This document shows positions 46,963 through 59,375 of a DNA stretch of 64,000 nucleotides, piece after piece. Numbering within the stretch: the stretch's first letter is position 1; the number at the start of each line of letters is the position of its first letter. The stretch comes from Aphelocoma coerulescens (taxonomy: Eukaryota; Chordata; Aves; Passeriformes; Corvidae). The position numbers were made by a program, and so were the translations under genes. The stretch covers positions 8,322,001 through 8,386,000 of the forward strand of contig NC_091013.1 in NCBI RefSeq assembly GCF_041296385.1, in the 5' to 3' direction. The notes below the pieces were generated by a model. It searched no databases and was not told the DNA's origin. It worked only from the letters and a program-made list of their open reading frames with translations.

Positions 46963-49144
46963 CCCACTCTCCTTGACCCCCAGCCATGCCCCATTCCTCC
47001 CACCCCTGCTGGGACTCACCTGGTTGCCCCATAATCTGCTTTGACTCCTAAACCTGCCCACCTTTCTTTGGCCCAGTTGGTTCAGTAATTGCACAGAACA
47101 CAACTTGTTCATGGAGGGATCAGGCAGCCAGAGCCAGCCCGGCACAGCAGGAGCCCGATTCCTCTGCTGCTCATTCAGTTCATACCAGAGGGAGCAGAGG
47201 GACCTCAGCCCCTGAGGCAAAGACCTGTGGCAGCTTCACCTCTGGAAGGAAAATCCTGCGCATCTGTGCCCGGCTGACACTGACCCGTTCTCGGCAGCTC
47301 CGGCTTCGTTTCCTACATCAACTCCCCCACTTCTCCCTCCAGAGGGAGGAACGGAGGGGAGCGCGGGGATGCTCCACCCAGGGCAGGGGATGCCGCGGTG
47401 CCAGCCAGCGCAGCCTGTGTGGTCCCAGCCCAAGCCAGGGGGATTTCGGCAGGGAAGCCCCTGGCAGTTCCTTCACCAGCCGGATCCTCTTCAGGGAAGC
47501 TGCCAAGAGCCCAATTAACACACCTACCCCATAAAAGCAAGAGTGGTGCTGCGCTGAGGGAAACAATCGACCACGCACTAAAGGGCTTTGCTGAATGGAC
47601 TTAATTCAGCGCTTACGCCTTAAAGCTGAGCACATGCCTTACTGAATGGGGACAGGCACGTTTGGGGGCCTGCTGACCTGTCACCCAACATCAGCATCTT
47701 CAAAAGGAACAGATCTTGGCACAAACAGCTCTTTCTTTCAGGAAAATGAAAAGGAAAAAAAAAAAAAGGAAGAAAACCGAGGAGAGGCTGGGGCTTTTCC
47801 ACTCCGGAGGGTCACTGGTGGCTCCTGAAGGAGGAGGCAGAAGCCTCACCCACCTCCCTTCCCTCCGTTGGGCAAGGGGAGACCTGCCCGGGAGTGAACA
47901 GAGGAGGGAAACTGGGGCAGCTGGTGGGCCAGTTCTTTCTGGTATGGAAAAACATCGCTCTGTGAACATCCTGTGCCTACAGGAGAAAGGCATCGCTCCA
48001 GCATCGCGTAGCCCCAGCAACCGAGCAAGAGGCTGTGACTGTTCTTAAGCCCTCAGAAGAGACTGCAAATGTGAGTTCTGTGACCTGCCCAGTGGCTTTG
48101 TCCTCAGCACAGTCCTGCTTGGCTGCCCAGCATAGATGCAGGACCTGTCTTGGCATCTCCACCATCCATTTAAAGATGTCACTCCCTCATGGCAGATGTT
48201 TTACTGAGGGCAGGTTTAAATTTGGGGACCAGATTCCTCTTCTATTTGCAAAGCTCTTGTTCTCTTTCCTGCTCTGGAAGTGCTCTCTGAATAAAGCCGA
48301 AGAGGATGCTACTGGGATTTTTAAGACATGCTGGCACGTTTTTGCCCGTGTGGCTGTGAACCCTTTTAGAGCGGTGCGTGGGAGTGCACTGACCACACCA
48401 GCACCAGTCAGAGGTTCACCAGGACCTGATGCTGGAGGCACCAGGCAGGGCAGCCCCTCCTGGGCAGGGGGTTGCAGTAACTGGGTAGGTGGCACTGATG
48501 GATGGACAGACAGACAGAGGAAGGACTGGGACTCCAGCAGCTGCATGGGCTGTGGGGACACAGGTGCTGCACAGCTCGTCCTCAACAGAAGGGTCCAGGA
48601 CTTCTCTCCTCTCGGTCAAGACTGCCAAGCTAAGGGCTTGGCCCAAAATTCGCAGGTTTAAACCAGTTTTTCTGTCAGATCTGTGACATTTCACTTATTC
48701 AAGTGAGAAAGAAATAACTGCCTGCCTTTGCACGAGCCAACCCTCAACCCCAAAGCTCTCTTCTCCCCTTTCTCACCAAAATCAAGAGAGAAATGCTTAA
48801 TGCCAAAATCACTCACAGCACTAAGGATGGGATAATTAAACACTGCCAATTTTTAACAGTAACAAGAAGAAAAATTGCAAAGCAGAGGGTATGTATTTGT
48901 CACGTGGTGAAACCAGCTGTGGAAGGTTTTTCTTGAAGTTTTGAAACAATTCCAGCTCTTTCTCTTTTTTTTTTTTTGTTTTCTTCTTTTCCCAGTGTAG
49001 TAACATTTTTCTGTCACAACCACATTAGTTAAAAAATGCATAAAGACATGTCATGCCAGGCTGTGCGCAGGTGTTTCACTTTCACTTTCCCCCCTCCCAA
49101 AAGAAGAGTTTTCTTATAACTAAAGAATGAGAAGGAAGCAGCTA

Positions 49145-50607
49145 GAAATCTGTAATGGTTCCATTTATTAATACGTATATCACAAATACTCACAATATCA
49201 ATGCATTCTCGTTGGCATGCTAGACAGAGGCATTATTAAAAAAGTCCTATTTTTTTTTTTAAAAAGGTTTTAAACTTTTGCTTTCCCCCAAAAATATTTC
49301 ATATGCCTGTGGTTTTTTTTGTGATTTTTATTTTTTTTTTTTTGTGTCTGTGTCTTTATTTCGATTTGATTCAACAATGTATTTGGTGGCTGCAACCTCA
49401 ATGCAAAAAGAAAGGAAAAGAAGAAAGAACAGGAAAAAAGTATGAAGGCCGCAGTACAGCACAGTTCAATTAGTTCATAGCTACGTAATAAAAATAAAGG
49501 GAGCAAAAATTTCTGCCTTCACAGTAAGCAACAACACAGCTTAATAACAGTATTACACAGGATCAGGTTCCGAGGCAAAATGCACTAGACAAAGCCTACC
49601 GGGATACGCACTAGGCATACAACACTGAGTAAGAATCAAAGATGTAGAAGAACATCAGGAATAACAGTTCCCTTCAAGCACAACATTTTAACATCATTTT
49701 CAAGTATCTGTATGTTATGTTACTGATTCCTTTGTTTTCGGGGAAAGGGGGACAGGCGCAGGGAAGGGGGAAAGGATGGAAACCTTAGTAAAGCAATAAA
49801 CAAAATGAGAAATTAAGATAAAACCAAAAGAATATATATTTCATATACCGGTTTATATGAATGTGTGCAACACTTATTAACCATGGTGAAAGGCTAATTA
49901 TGCCCTCCAGTCACTACATGCACAGCCCGATCAATGCTGTTAATGAGTTACCTTTGTTAACTTACGATGCAACTACTGTGTGACCAAGAACATACAGACG
50001 GTGCCTTCCTACGCCGAGCCGCGGGGGTGGGCTCTGGCTCTGGAGGCCGAGGGGACCCGGCCGCTCTCGGTGGCACCGTGGAACTTCACAGAATGGGACA
50101 CTACGCATGGGACAGGTCGGGAGGTGGGGTGCGAGTGTGCGCGCGCACGGGCTTGCTCGTGGGGGTGTGCGTGCGTGCGTGCGTGCGAGAGACAGTGTGT
50201 GCTAGAACATTCATGTCAGTCTTTCTCCAATTCTGCAGCTCCTGGTCTTCACACAGGCTCTGGACTTCACACTTCTTGAAAGACTGGAGAGAGGGGAGGA
50301 TGGGGAAAAAAAAAAAAAAAAAGCCAACAAGTGGGTTGCTTTGATTGCTAACAGTATTCACAACACGTGTTCTGTTCTTGCTTTTCGTGAAAACTGAAAG
50401 GACAAAAATCAGCACTGCATTTGCCTCCCCCCCCCCCAATATTGGGATGAAAGTCCCAAAGCAAAGAAGCCCACAGAAAGGCTTAATTCTCAATGAACAT
50501 GCTCAGAATGTAAAACTTGCTCGCTGTCTTCAGCAGAAGCAGCGCAGCCACAACATACCAAGGCTTTTGTAGATTTACCACCTGGAGAAGGGGAAAAGCT
50601 CACCTTG
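49145..50607 (-). other. TSPAN7: TSPAN7 3' UTR
   Basis: Non-coding sequence after the TSPAN7 stop, mostly AT-rich with a GC-rich island near 50.0-50.2 kb. Minus-strand AATAAA signals occur at 49355-49360, 49327-49332 and 49164-49169, so the UTR is about 1.3 to 1.45 kb. It contains homopolymer runs (A-run near 50305-50321, C-run near 50430-50440) and a 4-bp microsatellite. The end point is inferred. Confidence 0.65.
50167..50186 (+). repeat. (GTGC)n microsatellite in the TSPAN7 3' UTR
   Basis: About five GTGC units, preceded at 50138-50146 by GTGCGCGCGC-like alternating sequence. On the transcribed strand it is a (GCAC)n run within the 3' UTR. Confidence 0.85.
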
Positions 50608-50676
50608 TTACACCATCTCGTACTGGTTAGCAGTAATAAACCGGGACAGACAGCATGCCAGCAGCATCCCGATCAA
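50608..50676 (-). CDS. TSPAN7: TSPAN7 last coding exon (end of TM4 and cytoplasmic tail)
   Basis: Encodes 22 residues and a stop: LIGMLLACCLSRFITANQYE, then MV, matching the mammalian TSPAN7 C-terminus from my recall of the family. It contains the end of the fourth membrane helix, the juxtamembrane CC pair (a usual palmitoylation site in tetraspanins) and a short cytoplasmic tail ending in a PDZ-ligand-like sequence. The TSPAN7 tail is known to bind PICK1. The acceptor is an AG preceded by a pyrimidine-rich tract. The exon starts in phase 0. Confidence 0.96.
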   Translation of the reverse strand: MIGMLLACCLSRFITANQYEMV

Positions 50677-53600
50677 CTGTTCCAGACAAGAGAGAGACAG
50701 AATAGAATTTCAGTTAAATTACATCAGTGCAAAGCATTCGTAAACAAGTAATTCTTGTTCTGGAGTTACTATGCACGCTGTATTTATGCCCTATTTTAAG
50801 GACCGCTCTAATCAGAAAAACAGCATTAAAATCTCTCATCTTTCTTTGTCAGATCTTCCTCTTGATTTTTATCATTTATTTGACAGGCAGCATGACTTTT
50901 TGGTATTTTTCAATCCCATTGTCAATGCCTGGCCAAGCCAGATGTGGATGAATAAACTGCTGGGGGTATCAGCATGTTACAGGCTATGTTTCATTTGCAA
51001 GCTCCACCTGAGTCCCTCACCAACACCCATCAGCCCTGAGAGCTGGTGCCTTTAACTTCTTTATCACTGTGCCAGGGAAATGCTTCCTGATGTCCCAGAG
51101 TGGTTATGCTTCCTCTGCAAGTGATGCAGCACTGTAGAAATGAGCGCGATAAATCTGGAAATAAATTTTAAAAAAGTCATTCACTATTCCCTTGGCTGTC
51201 ACTCAGATTATTGAAAACAGATCCCAGGCTTCTGCTTGTCAATAAGCACTCAGTCTTTTCAATGTTTTGTCTACTGCAGTTTCTTAGTGCTTCCTGTGTG
51301 TGCCAACAGTGTTAATATGCTGTAAATAATTCAAACTTGCTTTTCTCATTGGGGTTGGTCAATTAATTAACTCCTGAGCATATCCAGACTGTTACAGCTC
51401 ATCCCTGGCTAAGGAGATGAGGCCATAAGGTTGTGTCTGGTGATGGACAAGGCTTCCCTGGACCTGGCTCCCAGCACGGGCTGTCACTGTGCCTCTGGCT
51501 GAGCCCACACACACCATCTCTGCCTGTCTCCTGCTGCTGTGGGCAGAGCACGTGGCGAGGGGGATCACAACCTTTTGGCAGCAGCAGAGTTTCCTCAGAG
51601 CCTGCAGAGTGTGCCCAGGTATGACTGGCTGGCTGCTCATCCAAACTGGCTCCTCCTATTTCATTCCTTGGGATTGTGTGGCCCTTCCCCTAGACCAGGC
51701 AGTGCTCCCTGTTACCACAATCATCATCAAAATACACATCCTGTGTACCAGGCAACTGCTTGATTTGGGCAAGCCCAGAGCAAGGCCAAGCCAGGGTAAC
51801 TCAAATTTGGATAAATTGTTTCCTGCCTCTAAGATGTCACAGTCCTTGTCAGGCCACATTTCTTTCACCAGAAATTTGCTCCTTTTCCTGTTTCAGTGTC
51901 CACCAGAGATGTTTGGGGAATTTCCAAAGGGCACAGAGTCACATTTAAAAGCAGACTGAACCCTCCTGTTCCTGACATGCACCCCTGATTTTGGCATCAA
52001 GGATGACACTGCCTTGATTATAACTAGACATGGGGCACAGGTACCACCTCCTGAGCAACCCCCAATAAAAACCAAAGCTACCAGGGTCCAGGGGCTGTTT
52101 TCAGTTGCCAAAAGAGATGTGGATGCTGAACACCCTGCTCTGAAAATTTCACTCGATACCAAGAAGACATTTTAGCCATATTGTTGCCTTTTCTGCTCAA
52201 CTTCTCTAGGCAGGTGTTAAGGCAGGAAATGGACCTGCAACAATGAGGATGCCAGCATTGCCTAGCTGGGCTTTGGATTCCATGCTTAAGTACTCCTGTC
52301 ACTGATTTAATGATGATTTAATCAGTTGCTGAAGATGTTGCTGAAAACCAACCACATCCTACAGGTTACATGACACTCCTGCAGCTGACTGATGCACTGT
52401 TTCTTTAGCTCAGTTCAATTTTGGAGAATGAGACTTCTGTTTTGGACAGTGGTATGTACTTCTCCATGCTCTTGACAGGCCAAACAGAGTGGGTGCCTCT
52501 GGGTGGCCCTGTCCCAGCTCCTTCACTGTCGCTTTGCTGTGCTTGTGGTGACTCCCAGTCTTTCCTCACCTTCCTTGGCTGGGCTCAGAAGTTACTTCTC
52601 TGCCTTACTGCATTTTTCACTAAGATGAACTTCACAGTGTATTTCATCCAAATTCTTTTCCCTGACCAAATTCCAGCCCAGACCCTAATAAATTCCTCTC
52701 TCATGCTAAAATGGCCAAGAATATAAGTACATTGAAGTTGTTTGTTTGTTTTTCCCCATCACAAGCACCCAGATTATGGCCACTGTTCTTCTCAACCACA
52801 ATCTGCTGCTTGTATCAGGTTCACAAGGGGAAAGATGCTGTAGCCTGTACAAATAGGAAGCCACAGGCTTTTCTTTCCCCATTCAGCTGGAGCAGACCTC
52901 CCTTGCTACCTTCAATTAGGGATTCTTTTGTCCTGGGCAGCCTGCAACTCTAATAATCAGTGTGTCTGAATTTTGTGGCATCTGCAGGCATGTAACAATG
53001 TTTTGTTTTACTCAGCTCGCTCCTAAGACAAATGGCAGATTACTTATGAGTGTATCCTTATGATCTTTGGCCCACTTATTGATTCTTGGCTCTGATCTTA
53101 GGCTGGTTTAGGCATTTAAGTGGTTACAGTGACATAATATTTAACTTTGTATTTCAAAAACAATGGCATGCATATCAAGCCCTTACATACACATTTTATT
53201 CACCATTTCTAAGTATTACCAGGACATAGCAGAGCTGTAATAACTATTCTAGAAATACCTTGAACACATATAAAAACGTGGTTTTTTCGATGTGTGGACT
53301 TCCACATTTAACCACGAGAGCACTGTCCCTCCTGGAGCCAAGAAGAGGCAATATTGTACTGAGCTGCTGAATTTTCTTCATGGTGCTCTTTCATTACAGG
53401 CATAACTACAGCCCTCTGCATTTAAGTCAGGCTGGAGGCTGCCAGATTGTGCAGCACAAATGAGCACTCTCCACCCTGCCTTGCTCTCTGCATTTGTTCC
53501 ATCACTTGCCTCCTCTGCTCTTCAGGCAGGAGGAAGCCCCTTATCCTATTGTGCACCAGGTTCCCGCAGCTCCTTTGAAAAACCAGAAGAATTGGCATTA

Positions 53601-56600
53601 AAGGATTCCCACAAAGAAACTGCTGCTGGGAGCTGCATTCATTTCCCTGTGCCCCCATTGCCTCTCAAATGCCCCATCTCAACTTTTATCCACTTATTCA
53701 TTTATTTTATTTTACTGTCTTGATTTTTGAGTGCTAAGATGCCAGACTTGGTTCTGCATTTGTGTTCTCTCTCACTTTTTTCCTTTTCTTCCCTTTTTTC
53801 CTAAGATTATCTTGGTCTTCTGAGCTATTATGTGGAAAGAATAGAGTTTTCCACACCCTGATCTTGCAACAGGAAGCTCGAAAATGCTGACAAATTCTTT
53901 GGTTTAGACAACTGGGAAACCCATGCCCCTCAGGTGTGTCTCCTATACTACCATCCTGTTGGCTACAGCTCATTCCAGCAAGCAGAATACAGTAAATTTC
54001 TTCATCTCTCCATGGTTTCTAGGAGCAATCTCAGGCACATCTTAGTTCTGACCACTGAAAACCACCCACAGCAATTTCCTAGCAGTCTTATCCCTACTGT
54101 ACACGTAATAGCTGGCTTTTTAATACAGTTATTCTGTAGGAGTTACCACTGACTGGAAGCTGTTCTACATGACATATTTGTCACACCTTATTATACTGAA
54201 GAGAAAGAAAATGAATTGCAATTTGAATTTCTATTTTATTTTGGGTCTTGGTGTCGTCACCATTATTCATTCTTTGGGAGAATTTCTAGAAATAGAAATG
54301 TGTTGAAGTAACTTGGAATTCATCAGCACATCAGGTAAGCTAAAGCTGGGGGGGTTTCCATTCATCAGGAATAATTTTTTAGCTCAATACCTTCCCATAT
54401 TCTCAAAATGCAAATCTCCAAGCATGTAGGTTCTCTGGCTCTATTTTAGAAGAGAGAATTTTCTATGCCACATGTCACTTATTTGAGTCAGCCTCCTGTG
54501 CCATGGTGTGCCTCTGTCACAGGTCCTACCTCCACACTGAATCCACGCTGCTCAGTCTTTAGAAACAACCCAGCTTAGACCAGATTTCAAGTCACATACT
54601 GGATCTTGATGTGGATCCTGCTCCCTAACCCCTGAGCAAGTCCCAGCCTGCCTCCCTGTGCTCAGGAAGGAGTTGTAGCAGACAAGGTGGGTGATGTCTG
54701 CTCCAGAACTGCGTCCATGTTCAGGCAGAGCTACTCACATTAATGTTGACAGTAAAGAGGGCAGGTGGATGTTGCACAGTAGAGAGGGTCCATGGCTGTC
54801 TGGGAATGTATCTTGGAATAATGGGAACTGTATATGCCCAACAACTTGTTGGGAGCACGTGGAGAGCACCTGATTTCCAGTCCTTGAGCACAAAGGGAAT
54901 AATGTGGCCTTAACACTGCACTGAGTGTCCCCTACTCACAATCTATAAACCCCTCCAGTGTCTCTTGCATTCCTTAAGCCAATGCCTGCACTGTATTTTC
55001 TTCTAGGCACAGCTCTCCATCATCTATGCAGTTGCATAATTTTATTCTCTGTTGGACACAACACAGCAACCATTTCTCTGCTCTGAAGAGCACCTGCTAA
55101 ACTGAAATTATTCCAGCTGGAAGTCAGCATTGGCATCCAAGTCCAAAACCAATCAAAATTTATTTTATTGATATTATTTCAAACCTGAGAAGGAGAGCAG
55201 ACAAGGTCAGCAAAACAGTGTTTTTTATAAAAACTCTTGACTTTGATGGGGGGGTCTGTGCCAGGCCTGTAAGATTTGCAGTGCCATTACATCAACCTTC
55301 CCTATTTCTGGGCATCAGCACATTCCCCATGCTACTCAACACCTAACAAATCATGTGAAGGAAAGGCCCTTGAGCATGCTTTACTGTAGAAGAGCAACAT
55401 GATTTAATTTGTCTTTTATTTAGATTAAACCTCTCAATAGGAACAGCAAAAACTCGCCTACAGCTGGAGCCCTGCCTGGCATTACTGCCAGCCACGCTAA
55501 CCTGAAATCAATTTGTAAACACTGTCCCTAATTGGGCCCAGAAAAACAGATTAAGCAGTAAATTACAACTGGCCACCTATTCTTCACAGCCTGGGAGAGC
55601 TGCATTTTTCTCCTCTGCAGCCTCTCTCCTCTCCTTTTGATGTGTTTGCTAAAACCCCAAGCAGCTGGGTATGTCCTCACAGTGCCAGACCCCAGTGCCT
55701 GCGCTGGGAAGTGACATTCCCACCTGGCAGCAGGGCTCGTGGTGCCACCAGCTGGGTGAGATGCCAACACCACATCAAAACACATCTCGTTTTTCCCTCA
55801 GTTACAGGGACAAAGTGCCTTGCAGCCTGTGCTACCTGCAGCCTGCCATGAAACACCCATTAAAGGCTTTCAGGCAGTGTTGGTCCTGACTTTTTCCCCC
55901 AGCAGCATATTTTACAGTTCTATTAATCTCATTTTTCTTTTGTAGAGCTTTACACAAGGCATTTAAAAAGATGCTTTACAGCCTTCTGGATATCTAGAAC
56001 CCAAACTGAAACCCAGCTTGGAGTCCTATAGCAGTAATCAAGCCATTATCAAGGTTGGAGAAGAGTATCAATGCTGTAATCGTTCAACACGAGCTAGAAC
56101 AGCCTATTAACAAAAAAACCTGACCTCCCCTCGTTCATGCAAGAACAATTCCCAACTGTTTACCTTTTCGGGATCCCAAAAACCCAACATGCAGGCACGT
56201 GCTCTGGGCAGCTGGTGTTGTGATGAACCAACATTTCCACCCATATGAAACTGGTTGGCAGCCCAAACCACAGGCTCCTCACATCCACCACCTTGGCTAC
56301 AAGGCATCAGGCTTCCAGATATGCCCAAGGCAGGGCAGTCAGCCAGTCTGAGCCCAGACAATTTTAGGGCTCCCCCAGGTTGTGCATATGTTGATAGAGA
56401 GGATGTGGGGGCCATTTTCCACATGGGGACAGTTTTGAGTTGTCCATATTTCCCTCTCATTTCTGCATGTTTCCAGTAGAGTCCTTGCTGTCACACGGGA
56501 AGTGACTGGTATAAAGGAGCATCTTGCTGAAAGATGGAGGTGTTTTCCTGCCCCTTCTTGATCAGAACAATCTGACCAGGCCTACGCTTTTCCCTGTTCC

Positions 56601-57208
56601 TGTCTACATAAAGGCAGTTTGAATATCATGGGGCAGAAAACTCCTTCTTAGCTCTCCTCTTGTTGCTCTTGTGCCACACTCCTTTTGGTGCAGACAAGGA
56701 GTTGGTTTAATAACCTGATTTTGGTAGACTTAATGTTTCTCAGTATTCAGAATTAAAGGGAAAATAAATAAAATTGGTCACAAAGTGTCCCTTCCAGGCT
56801 CCAGGTCCAGGATGGGGAGGCCTGAAGGTGCACTCGTTTCAATTCTTTAGTCGTCTAAGAACAAATAAGAGTACTTAGAAGATAGAAGCCTACCCAAACA
56901 ATGGATAAGCTATTTGTCTTCTTAGCTGTTTATGCTCCATTTAAGCCAATGTTTTATTGGGTTAACCTCTATTTGACCCAGTGGAGGGACAAGTTGTTTT
57001 CCTTGAGCTAGTCATTAGCTCAACCGTAACTGATATTCCCAAGGAGAAACTTCATTTAAGTTGAAAAAAAAAATCAATGAACACATGACCTCAGGACTAA
57101 TGAGCATGCTGAGTTCAGTCCCTTTCCATAATTCTTCCTTCCTTGAAGTTCAGGTAAAGAAAAAGAGGGGAAAAGAAAAGGGGGGAAGGGGTGTGTTTAT
57201 GCACTTAC
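50677..57208 (-). other. TSPAN7 intron (6.5 kb)
   Basis: Flanked by a GTAAGT donor (at 57208) and a pyrimidine-rich AG acceptor (at 50677). I see no further exon, RNA gene or clear transposon in it. It contains ordinary AT-rich intronic sequence and a pyrimidine-rich patch near 53.46-53.72 kb whose open frames look spurious. Confidence 0.85.
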
Positions 57209-57292
57209 CTGTGAGAATGCAATCCCAAAAGCCACTCCAGCTATGATTCCCATATTTGTCTCCATAAAACTGGTCACCAAGTCATAGCAGCC
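57209..57292 (-). CDS. TSPAN7: TSPAN7 exon: end of the large extracellular loop and start of TM4
   Basis: An 84-bp exon encodes 28 residues starting GCYDLVTSFMETN and running into a hydrophobic GIIAGVAFGIAFSQ. The cysteine is the last conserved one of the tetraspanin large loop. The membrane helix continues into the final exon. The acceptor reads TTTTCTAG and the donor GTAAGT; both junctions are in phase 0. It is too short to stand out as an open frame and was found by following family order. Confidence 0.95.
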
Positions 57293-58079
57293 CTAGAAAA
57301 CAAACATCATTCCTTGTACTGACCTTCCCTGCTATGAATGCATACATAGAAATTTCTCATTTAGAATGAACTCTGGCTAGACAATATTTCTGCTGTAATT
57401 TCCAACAATGTCACTTTTTTTTTTTAAATAGCAATTCTGTGTGAATGATGTGGAGTGGTGGCAAAACCAGTTCCTCTTAGAAACAAATGCATTTTATTAC
57501 TTTTAAAAGCTAAATGTGATGTTGCACTCATTTTTATGTGTCTTTTTAAAGAAAGTCAGTTAAAAAACAATATAGTTTTGACCTGAAACCAAACCAGTAA
57601 CAATACACCAATGTTATAATACAATACAGATGTCAAAAATGAATAAATGATGCTGATTTCCTAATACTCCAGATATTTAATAAAGTGTCCCTTGAGGCAT
57701 TCTGCTTGCCTTTACCCATCAAAGGACACCAGGCAGCATGTAACTTTAAACCATGTAACAAAGTTATCAAGGGTTTTGTATGAATTTTCTTGGTTCATTT
57801 GCCCTTGGACATAAAATTCCCTGTCCTGCTTCCCAAACCGAGTTTTCTCTCTGCTGACTTGCTTCCTCAGGCCTCAATTCACAGCCCAGACTCGGGCCAG
57901 AGGCTTCATCTACAATATCTGCCCTTCTCTTGGATAGACTTTTTGAGAGCTTCCCCCTCAGTACAATAATGTTTGCCAAGTTTCTCCTCTCATCTATTTG
58001 ACCCCTCAAAAACACATTTGAAATTATCTTTCCTAGTTTGTGGTGCCTAAATTAATCTAAACAAGTGTCTTGATATGTG

Positions 58080-58095
58080 AAGAAAGAAAGAAAGA
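58080..58095 (+). repeat. Short (GAAA)n microsatellite
   Basis: About four units of GAAA in a TSPAN7 intron. Confidence 0.8.
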
Positions 58096-59239
58096 TGGCA
58101 TCTATTTTTTCTTTCATTATTAACCCATCTGTCCCCACAATCCAAAGTCACTGCTCAGCCCCTTTTGCCACCTTCCTCAAATGACCAACACTCTGGCTTA
58201 AGTCCAGTCCTGAGGAATTTTATACATTATAACTTTATCCACTTTATCAGAAGCTGGAACTCAAAAATAACAGTGAGTTGCCTTTCCCAGTTTGGTCTCC
58301 TGTCCCATAAGAGAGAAGGGTCTCCACATTTCACCTACATCCACACACCCCTCATTCTGCAAGCACTGTAGGAACTCTTTATGACCTCAGATCATCAGCT
58401 GCTTGTAAAAAATAGCAGCTAGAAGGACAAACAGTGTCCTTTATTAGAGACAGGCAATTCATGAAATAAATTGTACCATTTCTTTTACTTCTTTTATAAC
58501 ATCAGAAGACATTTAATCCTGAGGGTAATGAAGTGCTGAACTTAATAGTAGCTGAGGACCAGCACAGCTGTGATTCATTTCAGAAATGTTTAAGGGTATG
58601 TATTGACCTTAACTATGTTTTACCACAGTGTACAGTAAGTCTGCTTCAAGCTTGCTTGTTTAACCCATCAAGCAACTATAGTTTGCGTGTCTTACATGTT
58701 ATGCAATGAGATTGGATTTCTCAAGCAGTATTTTCGTTCTGTCTGACATGGTTTAATGCTCTCCCTGCTCTTCTGAAATCTATTCTGCTGAAGAGCCTTC
58801 AAGAGATGCAACACTGAAGCACGGTGGTAATTTGAGGGAGATCAAGATCTTGTCAACAAAACATGCAGTGGGAGAGTTTTGATCACTCTCCTCACTTGAA
58901 GACTGTTTTCCCAAGCCACAATAATCTGTTTACTGAAGTACATTGTTTACATATGGCTTAATTGCTCAATCCTAACTGTGCATGGACTGAGAGTACAAGC
59001 AGCACCCACGAGCTGCATTACAGGACAGAAGTGTGTGAAGCACTGTGTGAGCACCTCTGGGTGCTGATCCAGAGATCCAGAGCACAGAAGGGACAGTTTC
59101 CAAGGATCTGATCTTTCTTGACTCCATGCATCTGTTCCTTTCTTAAGATTTTAGAGAGAAATAGTTCTTGAGGTTTCTTGGTAAAGAACTGTGATTAAAA
59201 GCACTAGATGAACATTAATTAGCTAATCCTAATGACAGC

Positions 59240-59375
59240 TCTTAAAGTTAGGTATTAGTGCCATCTGAGATGAAGAAACAGAGAGCCTAAATAATTAACC
59301 CAAGGTCACTAAGCAAGTTAGGGTCAGAATTGGCAAAGAAAATCCAGGAATGCTGTCTTTTAGTCCTGTAATTAT
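59240..59375 (+). repeat. MIR-like SINE remnant
   Basis: Shows the MIR core order: GAGATGAAGAAACAGAGAGC, TTAACCCAAGGTCACTAAGC and GTTAGGGTCAGAATT. MIRs are ancient amniote SINEs. The copy is diverged but the block order is convincing. It lies in a TSPAN7 intron. Confidence 0.6.

Larger units (their letters stand above)
41120..49144. other. Intergenic DNA downstream of TSPAN7
   Basis: Apart from three CR1 tails, no gene was recognised. Moderately GC-rich patches at about 42.75-42.95 and 47.2-47.5 kb produce long spurious frames. The A-run near 47757-47768 and T-run near 48967-48979 are simple homopolymers. Confidence 0.65.

Noticed and set aside
48035..48661. 208-residue plus-strand frame left of the TSPAN7 3' end
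   Set aside because: No similarity recognised; composition like its non-coding surroundings.
49155..50607. A second gene in the region just left of the TSPAN7 stop
   Set aside because: The stretch is continuous with the TSPAN7 stop, ends at poly(A) signals and has only short frames; it is better explained as 3' UTR.
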